Below, piece by piece: positions 1 through 6,177 of a stretch of 25,970 nt of DNA. Numbering within the stretch: the first letter of the stretch is position 1; each line of letters begins with the position of its first letter. The translations under genes and the position numbers were made by a program. This stretch comes from a virus: the IMG/VR virus record IMGVR_UViG_3300006080_000011, positions 1-25,970 of that record. One strand, written 5' to 3'. The notes below the pieces were generated by a model, which searched no databases, was not told the origin of the DNA, and was given only the letters and a program-made list of their open reading frames with translations.

Positions 1-6
1 TATATT

Positions 7-321
7 ATGAAAATGAATGATAAAGAGACGTTAGAGCTTCTGAATCTAATTGGTAAAGAAGCCATCAATATTAAAAAGGATTTTAAATCTATAGATGATC
101 CATTGCAGCCATTAACGGCTATGGGAGTTGACTCTTTAGACTTTATTACTGTGTTTATTTACATCGGGGATATCTTTGGTATATCTGATGAAGAATTTAA
201 TACACATCCTAATATAACTCCAAGTACACCTAGGCCTCTCTTAATTGAAGACTTAATTGTATGCATTAACGATACAGCCACTCTTCACCCTACTCTGGAA
301 GAAGCCATTGAACAAATCTAA
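7..321 (+). CDS. Acyl carrier protein (ACP)
   Basis: A 104-aa acidic protein with the ACP signature GVDSLDFI at residues 40-47. Ser43 is the expected 4'-phosphopantetheine attachment site of the DSL motif. ACPs carry growing or finished acyl chains as thioesters for ketosynthases and acyl-modifying enzymes in the cytoplasm. Length is slightly above the usual 75-90 aa, with a C-terminal extension. ATG at 7 is used; an in-frame ATG at 13 is an alternative, and only six bases of upstream sequence are visible, so the RBS cannot be judged. A diiron protein and a FabF-like condensing enzyme follow directly on the same strand. This suggests a dedicated ACP for that pair rather than a copy of the host housekeeping acpP; that role is inference. 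Confidence 0.85.
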   Translation: MKMNDKETLELLNLIGKEAINIKKDFKSIDDPLQPLTAMGVDSLDFITVFIYIGDIFGISDEEFNTHPNITPSTPRPLLIEDLIVCINDTATLHPTLEEAIEQI

Positions 322-352
322 CAACCTTAACACTATAGTTAAATGGGCTGAT

Positions 353-1198
353 ATGTCTGATAAGCTTAGATGGAAATCTGACGGATATAACATATCATGG
401 TACGTTGACTTAGAAGAATCTGATATAGAAATTATTAAAAGATTGCAGAGATTAGGGGATGGGGAATACTCTGGTTTGGGATCTACTATATTATTATATG
501 ATATGATACTTCATGACATACCTAAAGAATATCAATCAGGATTTTCAGAGATTATAATGTATTCACATATTATAGCATATGAAGAGATGAGGCATGGTAT
601 TGCAGTTAGTAATTTATACGAAGCTGTATCCAATAACAATCCAAACTATCTAGATACTGTTAGTGTACAAGAGATTAGTGATAAGTTTATATTCGGATTT
701 GAAGATAATGTATATTGGGATGCTTATGGTTTATTGATATCTCATTGCTTATCCGAAGTACCTAACTGTGTATTATATAAAGATGTATTATCTCAAGCTA
801 AACATCCTAAGTTAAAATCACTCATTAAAAATATATTAAGAGATGAGATTAGGCATAAATTAGCATTAACAGAGATTGTATTAAACTTAGTTAACTTAAG
901 TGAATATCATAAACAAAGATGTTTAGATTCACTAGAGTCTGGTTTAAATCACCATAACGCATTACAACATGGAAGGTACTTCGAAGGTATTAATGACATG
1001 GCTTATTTGTTTAATAAAGGTGCTTCCGAAGTGATAGTAAAGGATAAGTTTAATATCATTCAGAAGTGGTTTGGCGAAGACAATCCTTATACATATCGTG
1101 ATCTTATTATTAAACACTTAAAATTTACACAATTATCTAAAGGTAAAGTCAAGAGTAAAGCCTGTCCAGAGGAGCAATTAGGATTCTGTTTTGAATAA
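353..1198 (+). CDS. Ferritin-like diiron protein, acyl-ACP-desaturase-like
   Basis: A 281-aa mostly helical protein from ATG 353; the open frame extends upstream to 257, but that part only overlaps the ACP gene. Two diiron motifs are visible: EEMRH (E78, H81) and DEIRH (E165, H168). Candidate remaining ligands are E38 and E135. The E38-E78-E135-E165 spacing (40, 57, 30) is close to that of the plant stearoyl-ACP desaturase ligand set (38, 53, 33). The motifs also resemble the EENRHG and DEKRH stretches of that family. AurF-type N-oxygenases have an extra His four residues before the last Glu; here that position is Ile. Flanked by ACP and ketosynthase genes, it probably oxidises or desaturates an ACP-bound acyl chain. 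The diiron fold is well supported; the exact reaction is not. Confidence 0.68.
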   Translation: MSDKLRWKSDGYNISWYVDLEESDIEIIKRLQRLGDGEYSGLGSTILLYDMILHDIPKEYQSGFSEIIMYSHIIAYEEMRHGIAVSNLYEAVSNNNPNYLDTVSVQEISDKFIFGFEDNVYWDAYGLLISHCLSEVPNCVLYKDVLSQAKHPKLKSLIKNILRDEIRHKLALTEIVLNLVNLSEYHKQRCLDSLESGLNHHNALQHGRYFEGINDMAYLFNKGASEVIVKDKFNIIQKWFGEDNPYTYRDLIIKHLKFTQLSKGKVKSKACPEEQLGFCFE

Positions 1199-2183
1199 AG
1201 TATACATTACCCAACATAAAGAATTATCATCATCTAACCTTAAATTAGTTGATTACATACACTCACCTACATATTATCATTCAGTATTATCAGACAATGA
1301 TTTAAAGGCTGTTAATAGAGGTATTAAGAATAAAGTACAAGTTCTCCTTGATAAACTATTCGAAGATGCTCAGTTTGAATTAAATGATGAGGGTAATGGA
1401 GTTATATTTGCTGCAGGTAATACGAATGCTGCTGGTACATTAACATACCTTACTAAGGGAAGACCCGATGATTATCCAGAAGCAAGAAACGTTGCATTGT
1501 CTGTATCAAATGTATTAGCCGGTTATAGTGTTAATAAACTAGGAAGATTCGAATATATGACTACAGATGCTACAGCTTGTATTTCATCGGCTTCGGCTTT
1601 AACACAAGGTTATAATCTTATTAAGAGTGGTCAATTAAAGAAGGTATTAATCATAGCATGTGAAGATGGTTCATCAATTGATCTATTAGAGTTCTTTGCA
1701 AAATACAAAGTTAGTAATACAGTATTAGAAGATAGAGGTTCATTTTACCTCGGTGAAGGTGCTTCATATATATTATTAGAAGATCAAGATACTACTAATG
1801 TTATTACAGCAGAAGTATTATCAGCTATTACGTATCACGAGCATTATTCCAATCCCTTAGGTATATCGGAATCAGGTGAGGGATATAAAACTATAATTAA
1901 GAGATCATTAAGTAATGCTAATGTAAAGCCTAACTTAATTGATTACATTAAGAAACATGATACAGGTACTCCAGACAATGAAATAGAATCAACTATAATT
2001 AATGATGTGTTTGGTGATATTAATACATTAAGCTATAAGAAAGAAATAGGACACACCTTAGGATCTAACGCCACTATTGAAATGATTAAAGCATTACATG
2101 GTACAGAATCACAAACAACCACTTTACATATAGCTGCAGGAATGGGTAATGTATTTTCTGGTATAATTACCAAGAACATATAA
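1191..2183 (+). CDS. FabF/FabB-like beta-ketoacyl-ACP synthase
   Basis: A 330-aa thiolase-fold condensing enzyme. Cys130 in DATACISSASAL matches the KAS I/II nucleophile region. DRGSFYLGEGA (181-191) matches the conserved DRDGFVLGDGA-type motif. His256 in KKHDTGTPDNE matches the first catalytic His (AHGTSTP in FabF). Lys283 and His288 in YKKEIGH match the Lys and second His. The Cys-His-His arrangement marks it as KAS I/II rather than FabH, which uses Cys-His-Asn. It would catalyse decarboxylative condensation of malonyl-ACP with an acyl chain. It is shorter than typical FabF (about 410 aa), mainly at the N-terminus. The start is TTG 1191, overlapping the upstream stop, with AGGA at 1180-1183 seven bases away. 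Coupling to the diiron gene is likely. Confidence 0.8.
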   Translation: MNKVYITQHKELSSSNLKLVDYIHSPTYYHSVLSDNDLKAVNRGIKNKVQVLLDKLFEDAQFELNDEGNGVIFAAGNTNAAGTLTYLTKGRPDDYPEARNVALSVSNVLAGYSVNKLGRFEYMTTDATACISSASALTQGYNLIKSGQLKKVLIIACEDGSSIDLLEFFAKYKVSNTVLEDRGSFYLGEGASYILLEDQDTTNVITAEVLSAITYHEHYSNPLGISESGEGYKTIIKRSLSNANVKPNLIDYIKKHDTGTPDNEIESTIINDVFGDINTLSYKKEIGHTLGSNATIEMIKALHGTESQTTTLHIAAGMGNVFSGIITKNI

Positions 2184-2253
2184 TAAGTATTCTACCTTCC
2201 GCATAACATAATTATATTATACCCTATTTTGACCACAATGGCAACCGTATTTT

Positions 2254-2261
2254 TATAAATA
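2254..2261 (+). promoter_or_regulatory. T4-type late promoter TATAAATA
   Basis: Exact match to the T4 late promoter -10 octamer, read by the phage sigma gp55 in T4. It lies in the 83-base gap after the ketosynthase gene. In T4 the octamer spans -13 to -6, so the predicted +1 is base 2267, exactly the A of the next ATG. Confidence 0.75.
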
Positions 2262-2266
2262 AAAAT

Positions 2267-2659
2267 ATGAGACATTTTATCTTATTACTAATAATACCAT
2301 TATTAGCGTCGTGTTCTAGTATTATGGGCAAGAACCTAATTAAAACTGGAGCGACTACTGCAGTGACGTACGCCGTCGCAGGACCACTACCAGCCATTAT
2401 AAACTTAGGCACATCTATAGCAGTGGATGAAATACTCCCTGAAGAAGGCCCTAAGATAGAAGATATTAAAAGTAACAAGCAATTAGTGGCTTATATATGG
2501 TCTGAATTCAAAACCATGATATTATACGGTGCTATAATATTCTTTGCCTTTACAACGGTTATAACACCATGGGCAGTACAAAGAAGAGCTCGAAGAAAAC
2601 GAAAGTATGATCAATACAAATATGAAGCTCAATTAGCAAGGGAGAAGAACGATGTATGA
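2267..2659 (+). CDS. Small membrane lipoprotein of unknown function
   Basis: A 130-aa protein with a lipoprotein-type signal peptide: positively charged start, hydrophobic stretch, then the lipobox-like LLASC with Cys16 as the candidate lipidation site. A second hydrophobic helix at about residues 86-106 is followed by a very basic stretch (RRARRKRK). A lipid anchor at one end and a TM plus basic cytosolic tail at the other would be compatible with an envelope-spanning protein, but I recognise no family. The start coincides with the predicted +1 of the late promoter just upstream, so the message may be leaderless. The gene overlaps the DUF1353 gene by eight bases, suggesting translational coupling. 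Confidence 0.7.
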   Translation: MRHFILLLIIPLLASCSSIMGKNLIKTGATTAVTYAVAGPLPAIINLGTSIAVDEILPEEGPKIEDIKSNKQLVAYIWSEFKTMILYGAIIFFAFTTVITPWAVQRRARRKRKYDQYKYEAQLAREKNDV

Positions 2660-3242
2660 TTTAGCTATTCAATTCTGGCAATTTACTATAGTGGGTATAT
2701 TAATACTCATAAGCTATATTACAGTATTAGTCTCATCAGAAAGTCATGATGATGATGATTATCTAACATTTAAATCTAAGGGCATGCCATGCATGAAACC
2801 TATTCCTATTCTAACTAAGGATAAGGGATTTTTCGGTGGCATTTGGGTTTGGCTAATGGTCACTCGTAAATGGGAGATTACAAAGGATTTTCATTACTCT
2901 ATTAACAATCAAGATTTAATTGTACCCAAAGGATTCGTATTCGATGGTGCTTCTGTGCCTAAGTTCTTTAGGAGTTGGTTAAGCCCCATGGGAGTTTTAT
3001 TGATAGGTGGGTTAGTGCATGACTATGGTTATAAGTATCAAACGTTATTAAGGAAGGGTAAGAAGACCTGTTACGGTCTTAAGAGACAAAGGGCAATGGA
3101 TGTTATATTTAGAGATATTAACATCCAGGTTAATGGATTCAAGATGATTAATTATTTGGCATACTATGCCTTACGATTAGGCGGATTTTTAGCATGGAAG
3201 GGACACAGGAAGCGTGGCTTAGATTGGAAGAGTTCGTTTTGA
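2652..3242 (+). CDS. DUF1353-family protein with N-terminal TM helix
   Basis: A 196-aa protein. Residues 9-29 form a hydrophobic helix followed by an acidic cluster (HDDDD). The rest carries DUF1353 hallmarks: VPKGFVFDGASVPKFFRS at about 92-109 and a GGLVHDYGYK stretch at about 118-127. DUF1353 proteins are small conserved proteins of phages, prophages and gene transfer agents with no firmly established activity. The Asp/His pattern suggests a metal or catalytic site, but that is speculation. The start ATG 2652 overlaps the preceding stop. The added N-terminal TM helix implies membrane anchoring, which fits its neighbours (lipoprotein, exported protease-like protein, MscS-like protein). Confidence 0.75.
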   Translation: MYDLAIQFWQFTIVGILILISYITVLVSSESHDDDDYLTFKSKGMPCMKPIPILTKDKGFFGGIWVWLMVTRKWEITKDFHYSINNQDLIVPKGFVFDGASVPKFFRSWLSPMGVLLIGGLVHDYGYKYQTLLRKGKKTCYGLKRQRAMDVIFRDINIQVNGFKMINYLAYYALRLGGFLAWKGHRKRGLDWKSSF

Positions 3243-3256
3243 CTGGGGCAACTATA

Positions 3257-3316
3257 ATGATTACTGTAGTATTTTTCATAGCGGTATTGACGTTAATAAT
3301 AGACGGTGTTTCATAG
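3257..3316 (+). CDS. Doubtful 19-aa hydrophobic peptide ORF
   Basis: ATG at 3257 opens a frame encoding a nearly all-hydrophobic peptide (core VVFFIAVLTLII) ending at TAG 3314-3316. A TTG at 3239, overlapping the stop of the DUF1353 gene, would give 25 aa. It could be a single-pass membrane microprotein. No clear RBS is seen, and AT-rich DNA readily makes such ORFs by chance. The 3243-3460 gap is otherwise without a recognisable gene, tRNA or exact late promoter. Confidence 0.22.
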   Translation: MITVVFFIAVLTLIIDGVS

Positions 3317-3392
3317 TCTCATACACTGTGTAGCCGAAAAAAAATGTTTTGAATCCTGGACGTGGCGTAAATGCTGTATCCTTGTTTATATT

Positions 3393-3464
3393 ATGGTTTG
3401 GATTATCGGCATGCCGTTACTTTTGATTGGCATTGCACTACTAATAACGGAGATTAATACATGA
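3393..3464 (+). CDS. Doubtful 23-aa membrane peptide ORF
   Basis: ATG 3393 encodes a 23-residue peptide with the hydrophobic core IIGMPLLLIGIALLI. Its TGA overlaps the ATG of the next gene as ATGA (3461-3464), the coupling geometry used between real genes elsewhere in this window. The same frame extends up to a GTG at 3306, giving about 52 aa with a Cys-rich basic N-terminal half. Neither start has a convincing RBS. It is listed because the overlap and hydrophobicity are suggestive, not because function is known. Confidence 0.28.
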   Translation: MVWIIGMPLLLIGIALLITEINT

Positions 3465-4261
3465 AACAATATTTAATAGCACTACTCGCAACATTACTTA
3501 CACTTAACACATACGCATTAGATGACTTTGACTTATACAAGTATGGTGATACAGAGCTCAATATAGAACGACAAAACTTTATTGTAAAGCTTATCTTATT
3601 TAAGGATGATGAGGAGTTAACTAAAGAATATTCTAAAGTTACTGGTACACCAATTGAAGAAGCTAATGTCAGGGCATTTACTTCAGTATCTGCAACAAAC
3701 GATGTGTGTTTCATTAATATCGTAGCCCCTAAGATATGGGATGATAGAGAAGCATTAACCATTATAGGGCATGAGTTAATGCATTGTGGATTAGCATCTC
3801 ATCAAGACGCGGCAGCCGAGATAGCCGAAAGAGAAAAAGAATGGGAAGATGAGCAAAAGAATAAAGCAGCACTTAATAATGAGTTACAATCTGTTGAAGA
3901 TTTGTATGCTGAAGATAGAAAGTTAGAATTAGAATGGCTTAAAGAAGATTATGAAAAGATGGGTATTGTAATTGATGAAGACCCCACAACAGTTCAGCCA
4001 GCATCTCATGCATGCAATGTAAAGGATGTAGTAGTTGAAAAGGATGTAATTGATACTGCAGTTAATGTAGGTCTTATCACAAAAGAAGAAGCAATACAAC
4101 TTAGAAAGGATATTGCTGATGGAAAGAAAGATGTTATTGATGTCAATTCAGATGAAGGTATTATATCATTCGGGACTATAACGTATGACATAGATGATTT
4201 AGAGCCTGACCCAGAAGAAGGTGAGTATATAGATGGCGAATGGTACGATGCTTACCATTGA
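3461..4261 (+). CDS. Exported HExxH metallopeptidase-like protein
   Basis: A 266-aa protein with an apparent signal peptide (residues 1-19, cleavage plausible after NTYA), so periplasmic or secreted. The zinc motif HELMH is at residues 104-108, and a further His at 114 gives HExxHxxxxxH. This spacing equals that of metzincins, although the Gly is one place early. Two short-range Cys (C83, C109) flank the site. The C-terminal half is charged and acidic, with a coiled-coil-like Glu/Lys-rich stretch at about 117-170 and an acidic tail. It could cut envelope proteins during lysis or exclusion, but no named family is recognised. CGGAG at 3448-3452 supports ATG 3461. The 3' end overlaps the MscS-like gene by 29 bases. 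Confidence 0.6.
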   Translation: MKQYLIALLATLLTLNTYALDDFDLYKYGDTELNIERQNFIVKLILFKDDEELTKEYSKVTGTPIEEANVRAFTSVSATNDVCFINIVAPKIWDDREALTIIGHELMHCGLASHQDAAAEIAEREKEWEDEQKNKAALNNELQSVEDLYAEDRKLELEWLKEDYEKMGIVIDEDPTTVQPASHACNVKDVVVEKDVIDTAVNVGLITKEEAIQLRKDIADGKKDVIDVNSDEGIISFGTITYDIDDLEPDPEEGEYIDGEWYDAYH

Positions 4262-4577
4262 AAAATTCGGGTTGAATTTAGCTGACCTAATAACACCTTT
4301 CTTTACAATGATGGCTGGAATAGTCATCGTATTTTGGATCAAAGATTTCGCAGGTAATATAGCACAAGGTTTAAGTTTTAAATACTTTGGTCCCTTTAAA
4401 GAAGGTGATCATGTAATGCTTGATAACCATAGGGCAGTCATTGTTAAGATAGGATTATCAGTTACAGTATTCGGTTGTGATGATCCAGAGCGTGGATATA
4501 TATGGAGATATGTGCCAAATGACCGGATTGACACTCTAAAACTCGGAAAAATCATTTCAAGCTCAAAGAAACTATAA
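4233..4577 (+). CDS. Miniature MscS-like mechanosensitive channel protein
   Basis: A 114-aa protein with one TM helix (about residues 14-37), then a segment typical of the end of MscS TM3 and its Sm-like beta domain: KDFAGNIAQGLSF, then GPFKEGDHVML (53-63) and a VPNDRI element (94-99) corresponding to the IPN motif of MscS. MscS channels release osmolytes under membrane tension. Here the first two TM helices and the C-terminal alpha/beta domain are absent, so this is the pore-lining helix plus beta domain only. It might form a small pore, act as a dominant partner of host MscS, or contribute to lysis; all of these are inference. ATG 4233 is chosen because of GAAGGTGAG upstream; ATG 4248 is an alternative. 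Confidence 0.62.
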   Translation: MANGTMLTIEKFGLNLADLITPFFTMMAGIVIVFWIKDFAGNIAQGLSFKYFGPFKEGDHVMLDNHRAVIVKIGLSVTVFGCDDPERGYIWRYVPNDRIDTLKLGKIISSSKKL

Positions 4578-4580
4578 ATA
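4573..4580 (+). promoter_or_regulatory. T4-type late promoter TATAAATA
   Basis: Exact late octamer overlapping the stop codon of the MscS-like gene, 38 bases before the next ATG. Predicted +1 is about 4586. It probably starts transcription of the coiled-coil TM gene and the downstream internal-protein and PAAR genes. Confidence 0.75.
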
Positions 4581-4610
4581 ATAGTAGTTATATATAACTT
4601 ATAGGATGTT

Positions 4611-5003
4611 ATGGAAAATAGGGTTAATTCTTTAGAAACTGATTTAGAGTTGCTAAAGAAGGATATGTCTGCATGTCAAGCTAGTATTAGGCAGGATATC
4701 AATCACTTGAGAGAAACAAGAGCAGAATTACCAGGTTGGTTAAAGAATTCAGCCGTGGGTATTATTCTTGCTATCTTTTCCCAAACAATTGCTTCTGTAT
4801 GGTGGGCATCACAAATATCTGCTGGACAAAATAATATGAGTATGCAAGTAGAAGCAAATACTCAATTTAGACTTAGTTGGCCTGAGAAGCATAATGAAGT
4901 TATGATAAAACTTACAGAGATATCAATTGATGCTAAAAACATGAAAGAGATGCTTCACGAGATTAAAACCAAACAGGGCGGCCACACCGATCCAACCAAT
5001 TAA
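4611..5003 (+). CDS. Coiled-coil single-TM protein, holin/XhlA-like topology
   Basis: A 130-aa protein. Residues 1-36 are a charged amphipathic heptad-like helix, and residues about 47-68 form one hydrophobic TM helix (VGIILAIFSQTIASVWW). A soluble helical tail follows. The layout (N-terminal coiled coil, short TM) is like haemolysin XhlA-type and some holin-associated proteins, which support phage exit. Topology is visible; homology is not proven. ATG 4611 has AGGATG just upstream and lies under the late promoter at 4573. With the preceding lipoprotein, protease-like and channel-like genes it could belong to a lysis or envelope cassette. Confidence 0.55.
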   Translation: MENRVNSLETDLELLKKDMSACQASIRQDINHLRETRAELPGWLKNSAVGIILAIFSQTIASVWWASQISAGQNNMSMQVEANTQFRLSWPEKHNEVMIKLTEISIDAKNMKEMLHEIKTKQGGHTDPTN

Positions 5004-5018
5004 CAAGGACAAATAATA

Positions 5019-5918
5019 ATGAAATCATTATCCCAAATTAGACAATCAGTTATCACAGAAGCCTCCGGCGGCAAAGAAGCTTATCAGAAATTTTTTAATA
5101 GTATGTTAAAGAAGTTTGGTGTTAAATCAGCTGCTGAATTAGAAGGTGATAAGAAGAAAGAATTCTTCGATGCTATTGACGCCGGTTGGGAAGGTGATAA
5201 TGAAGAGCCTGAGCCTGGAGATAAGAAAGAATCTGTTGACGAGAATTGTGGTGCTGATCACTCTGGTAAAGGTGTCTGTCCTGAATGTGGTAAGCAATTA
5301 TCTGAAGGTAAATTAGATGGTATTGCCAAAGCATTAACATCCATGGCTGGTAAGCCTGAATATAAAAAGGTTGCAAAAAACCTTAAGTCATTGGCTATGA
5401 GAGCTTCAGAAGGTGATAAGAAAGCCGCTAAACAAATTGCAACTCAATTAGATAAACTAATTATGAAAGTAGATAAGAAATCTGCTGCAAAATTAATGAA
5501 GCTTGCTGACCTTACTCTTACATACGAAGATGTAGAAGAGGGATTAGTAAAGGGCCGTGGATTTCCAGGTATTAAAGCTGATAAGAAGAAAAAGAAGAAT
5601 AAACGAGTTCATGGTGCTAATAAAAATATAGCGTATGACTACGATAGAGATAAACGTAAAGAAGACGTAGAAGAAGCTGTTTCTGTTGATATGAGAACCA
5701 GAGGTTTTAAATCAGCTGTGAAGAGAAATCTATTACGTAAAGAGAAGGCAACAGCTAAAAAGAAATCAGAGATTGATGAAATCATTGATGCAACCAATAA
5801 GAAGTTGAGGGGTGAATCTATGGTAGCTTCTGGTTCTGATGCAACTGGTGATGTAGCTGGTAAAGATATGCCATTACTTAAAAAGAAAAAGGTATTAAAA
5901 AAGTTTAAAGATGCTTAA
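5019..5918 (+). CDS. Lysine-rich candidate internal head protein with zinc-ribbon motif
   Basis: A 299-aa, very Lys-rich protein. The N-terminus MKSLSQIRQSVITEAS resembles capsid-targeting propeptides of T4 internal proteins (MKTYQEFIAEA). An ITE/A site at residue 14 fits the (L/I)xE cleavage rule of the gp21 prohead protease. Later features are an acidic stretch (about 58-73), a CX8-11 plus CPEC zinc-ribbon-like segment (about 77-90), helical repeats, and a strongly basic C-terminus. Basic proteins with such leaders are packed in T4-like heads and can be injected with the DNA. That role is inferred. ATG 5019 follows AAGGA. The last eight bases overlap the next gene. Confidence 0.62.
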   Translation: MKSLSQIRQSVITEASGGKEAYQKFFNSMLKKFGVKSAAELEGDKKKEFFDAIDAGWEGDNEEPEPGDKKESVDENCGADHSGKGVCPECGKQLSEGKLDGIAKALTSMAGKPEYKKVAKNLKSLAMRASEGDKKAAKQIATQLDKLIMKVDKKSAAKLMKLADLTLTYEDVEEGLVKGRGFPGIKADKKKKKNKRVHGANKNIAYDYDRDKRKEDVEEAVSVDMRTRGFKSAVKRNLLRKEKATAKKKSEIDEIIDATNKKLRGESMVASGSDATGDVAGKDMPLLKKKKVLKKFKDA

Positions 5919-6171
5919 ATTTAAAGACATAAGAGAAGCCTCTGCAGAGACAAAGGCAAGAATGAAGCGTGAACTCGACAAGGGTTATGCTGCACAACTT
6001 AAACTGAAATTGAAGAATGCTACGGATTCTCTTAAAGAGTTAGCATTTGATCTAGATAATAAAGTACAAACAATAGATCCTAAAATTTCTAAAGAGCTTA
6101 AAGCGAAACATAAAGAGCTTAAGAAATTCATTAAGACTTTTAACGACGCGATAAAAGCTCACATTAAGTAA
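5911..6171 (+). CDS. Small basic candidate internal head protein
   Basis: An 86-aa Lys-rich helical protein beginning MLKFKDIREAS. The KDIRE segment is shared with the proteins at 20625 and 20849, beside the portal and prohead genes. IRE/A fits the gp21 prohead-protease rule, so this looks like a capsid-targeted internal protein; the cleaved product would be highly basic and suited to packing with DNA. It starts inside the last codons of the upstream gene (eight-base overlap), which suggests coupling. No enzymatic motif is seen. Confidence 0.6.
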   Translation: MLKFKDIREASAETKARMKRELDKGYAAQLKLKLKNATDSLKELAFDLDNKVQTIDPKISKELKAKHKELKKFIKTFNDAIKAHIK

Positions 6172-6177
6172 CTCCCT

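Noticed and set aside
257-352. N-terminal extension of the diiron protein to 257
   Set aside because: It lies almost wholly inside the ACP gene in another frame; ATG 353 is the first sensible start after the ACP stop and the extension has no diiron-family likeness.
353-1198. AurF-type N-oxygenase as the specific assignment
   Set aside because: The AurF family has a third His four residues before the last Glu; here that residue is Ile. The ligand spacing is nearer to acyl-ACP desaturases.
1191-2183. FabH (KAS III) assignment
   Set aside because: A Cys-His-His arrangement with a DTGTP and GHTLG context marks KAS I/II; FabH has Cys-His-Asn.
3320-3375. tRNA-like piece (a TTTGAATCC string in the gap)
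   Set aside because: It only loosely resembles a T-loop; no acceptor stem or D and anticodon arms can be folded around it.
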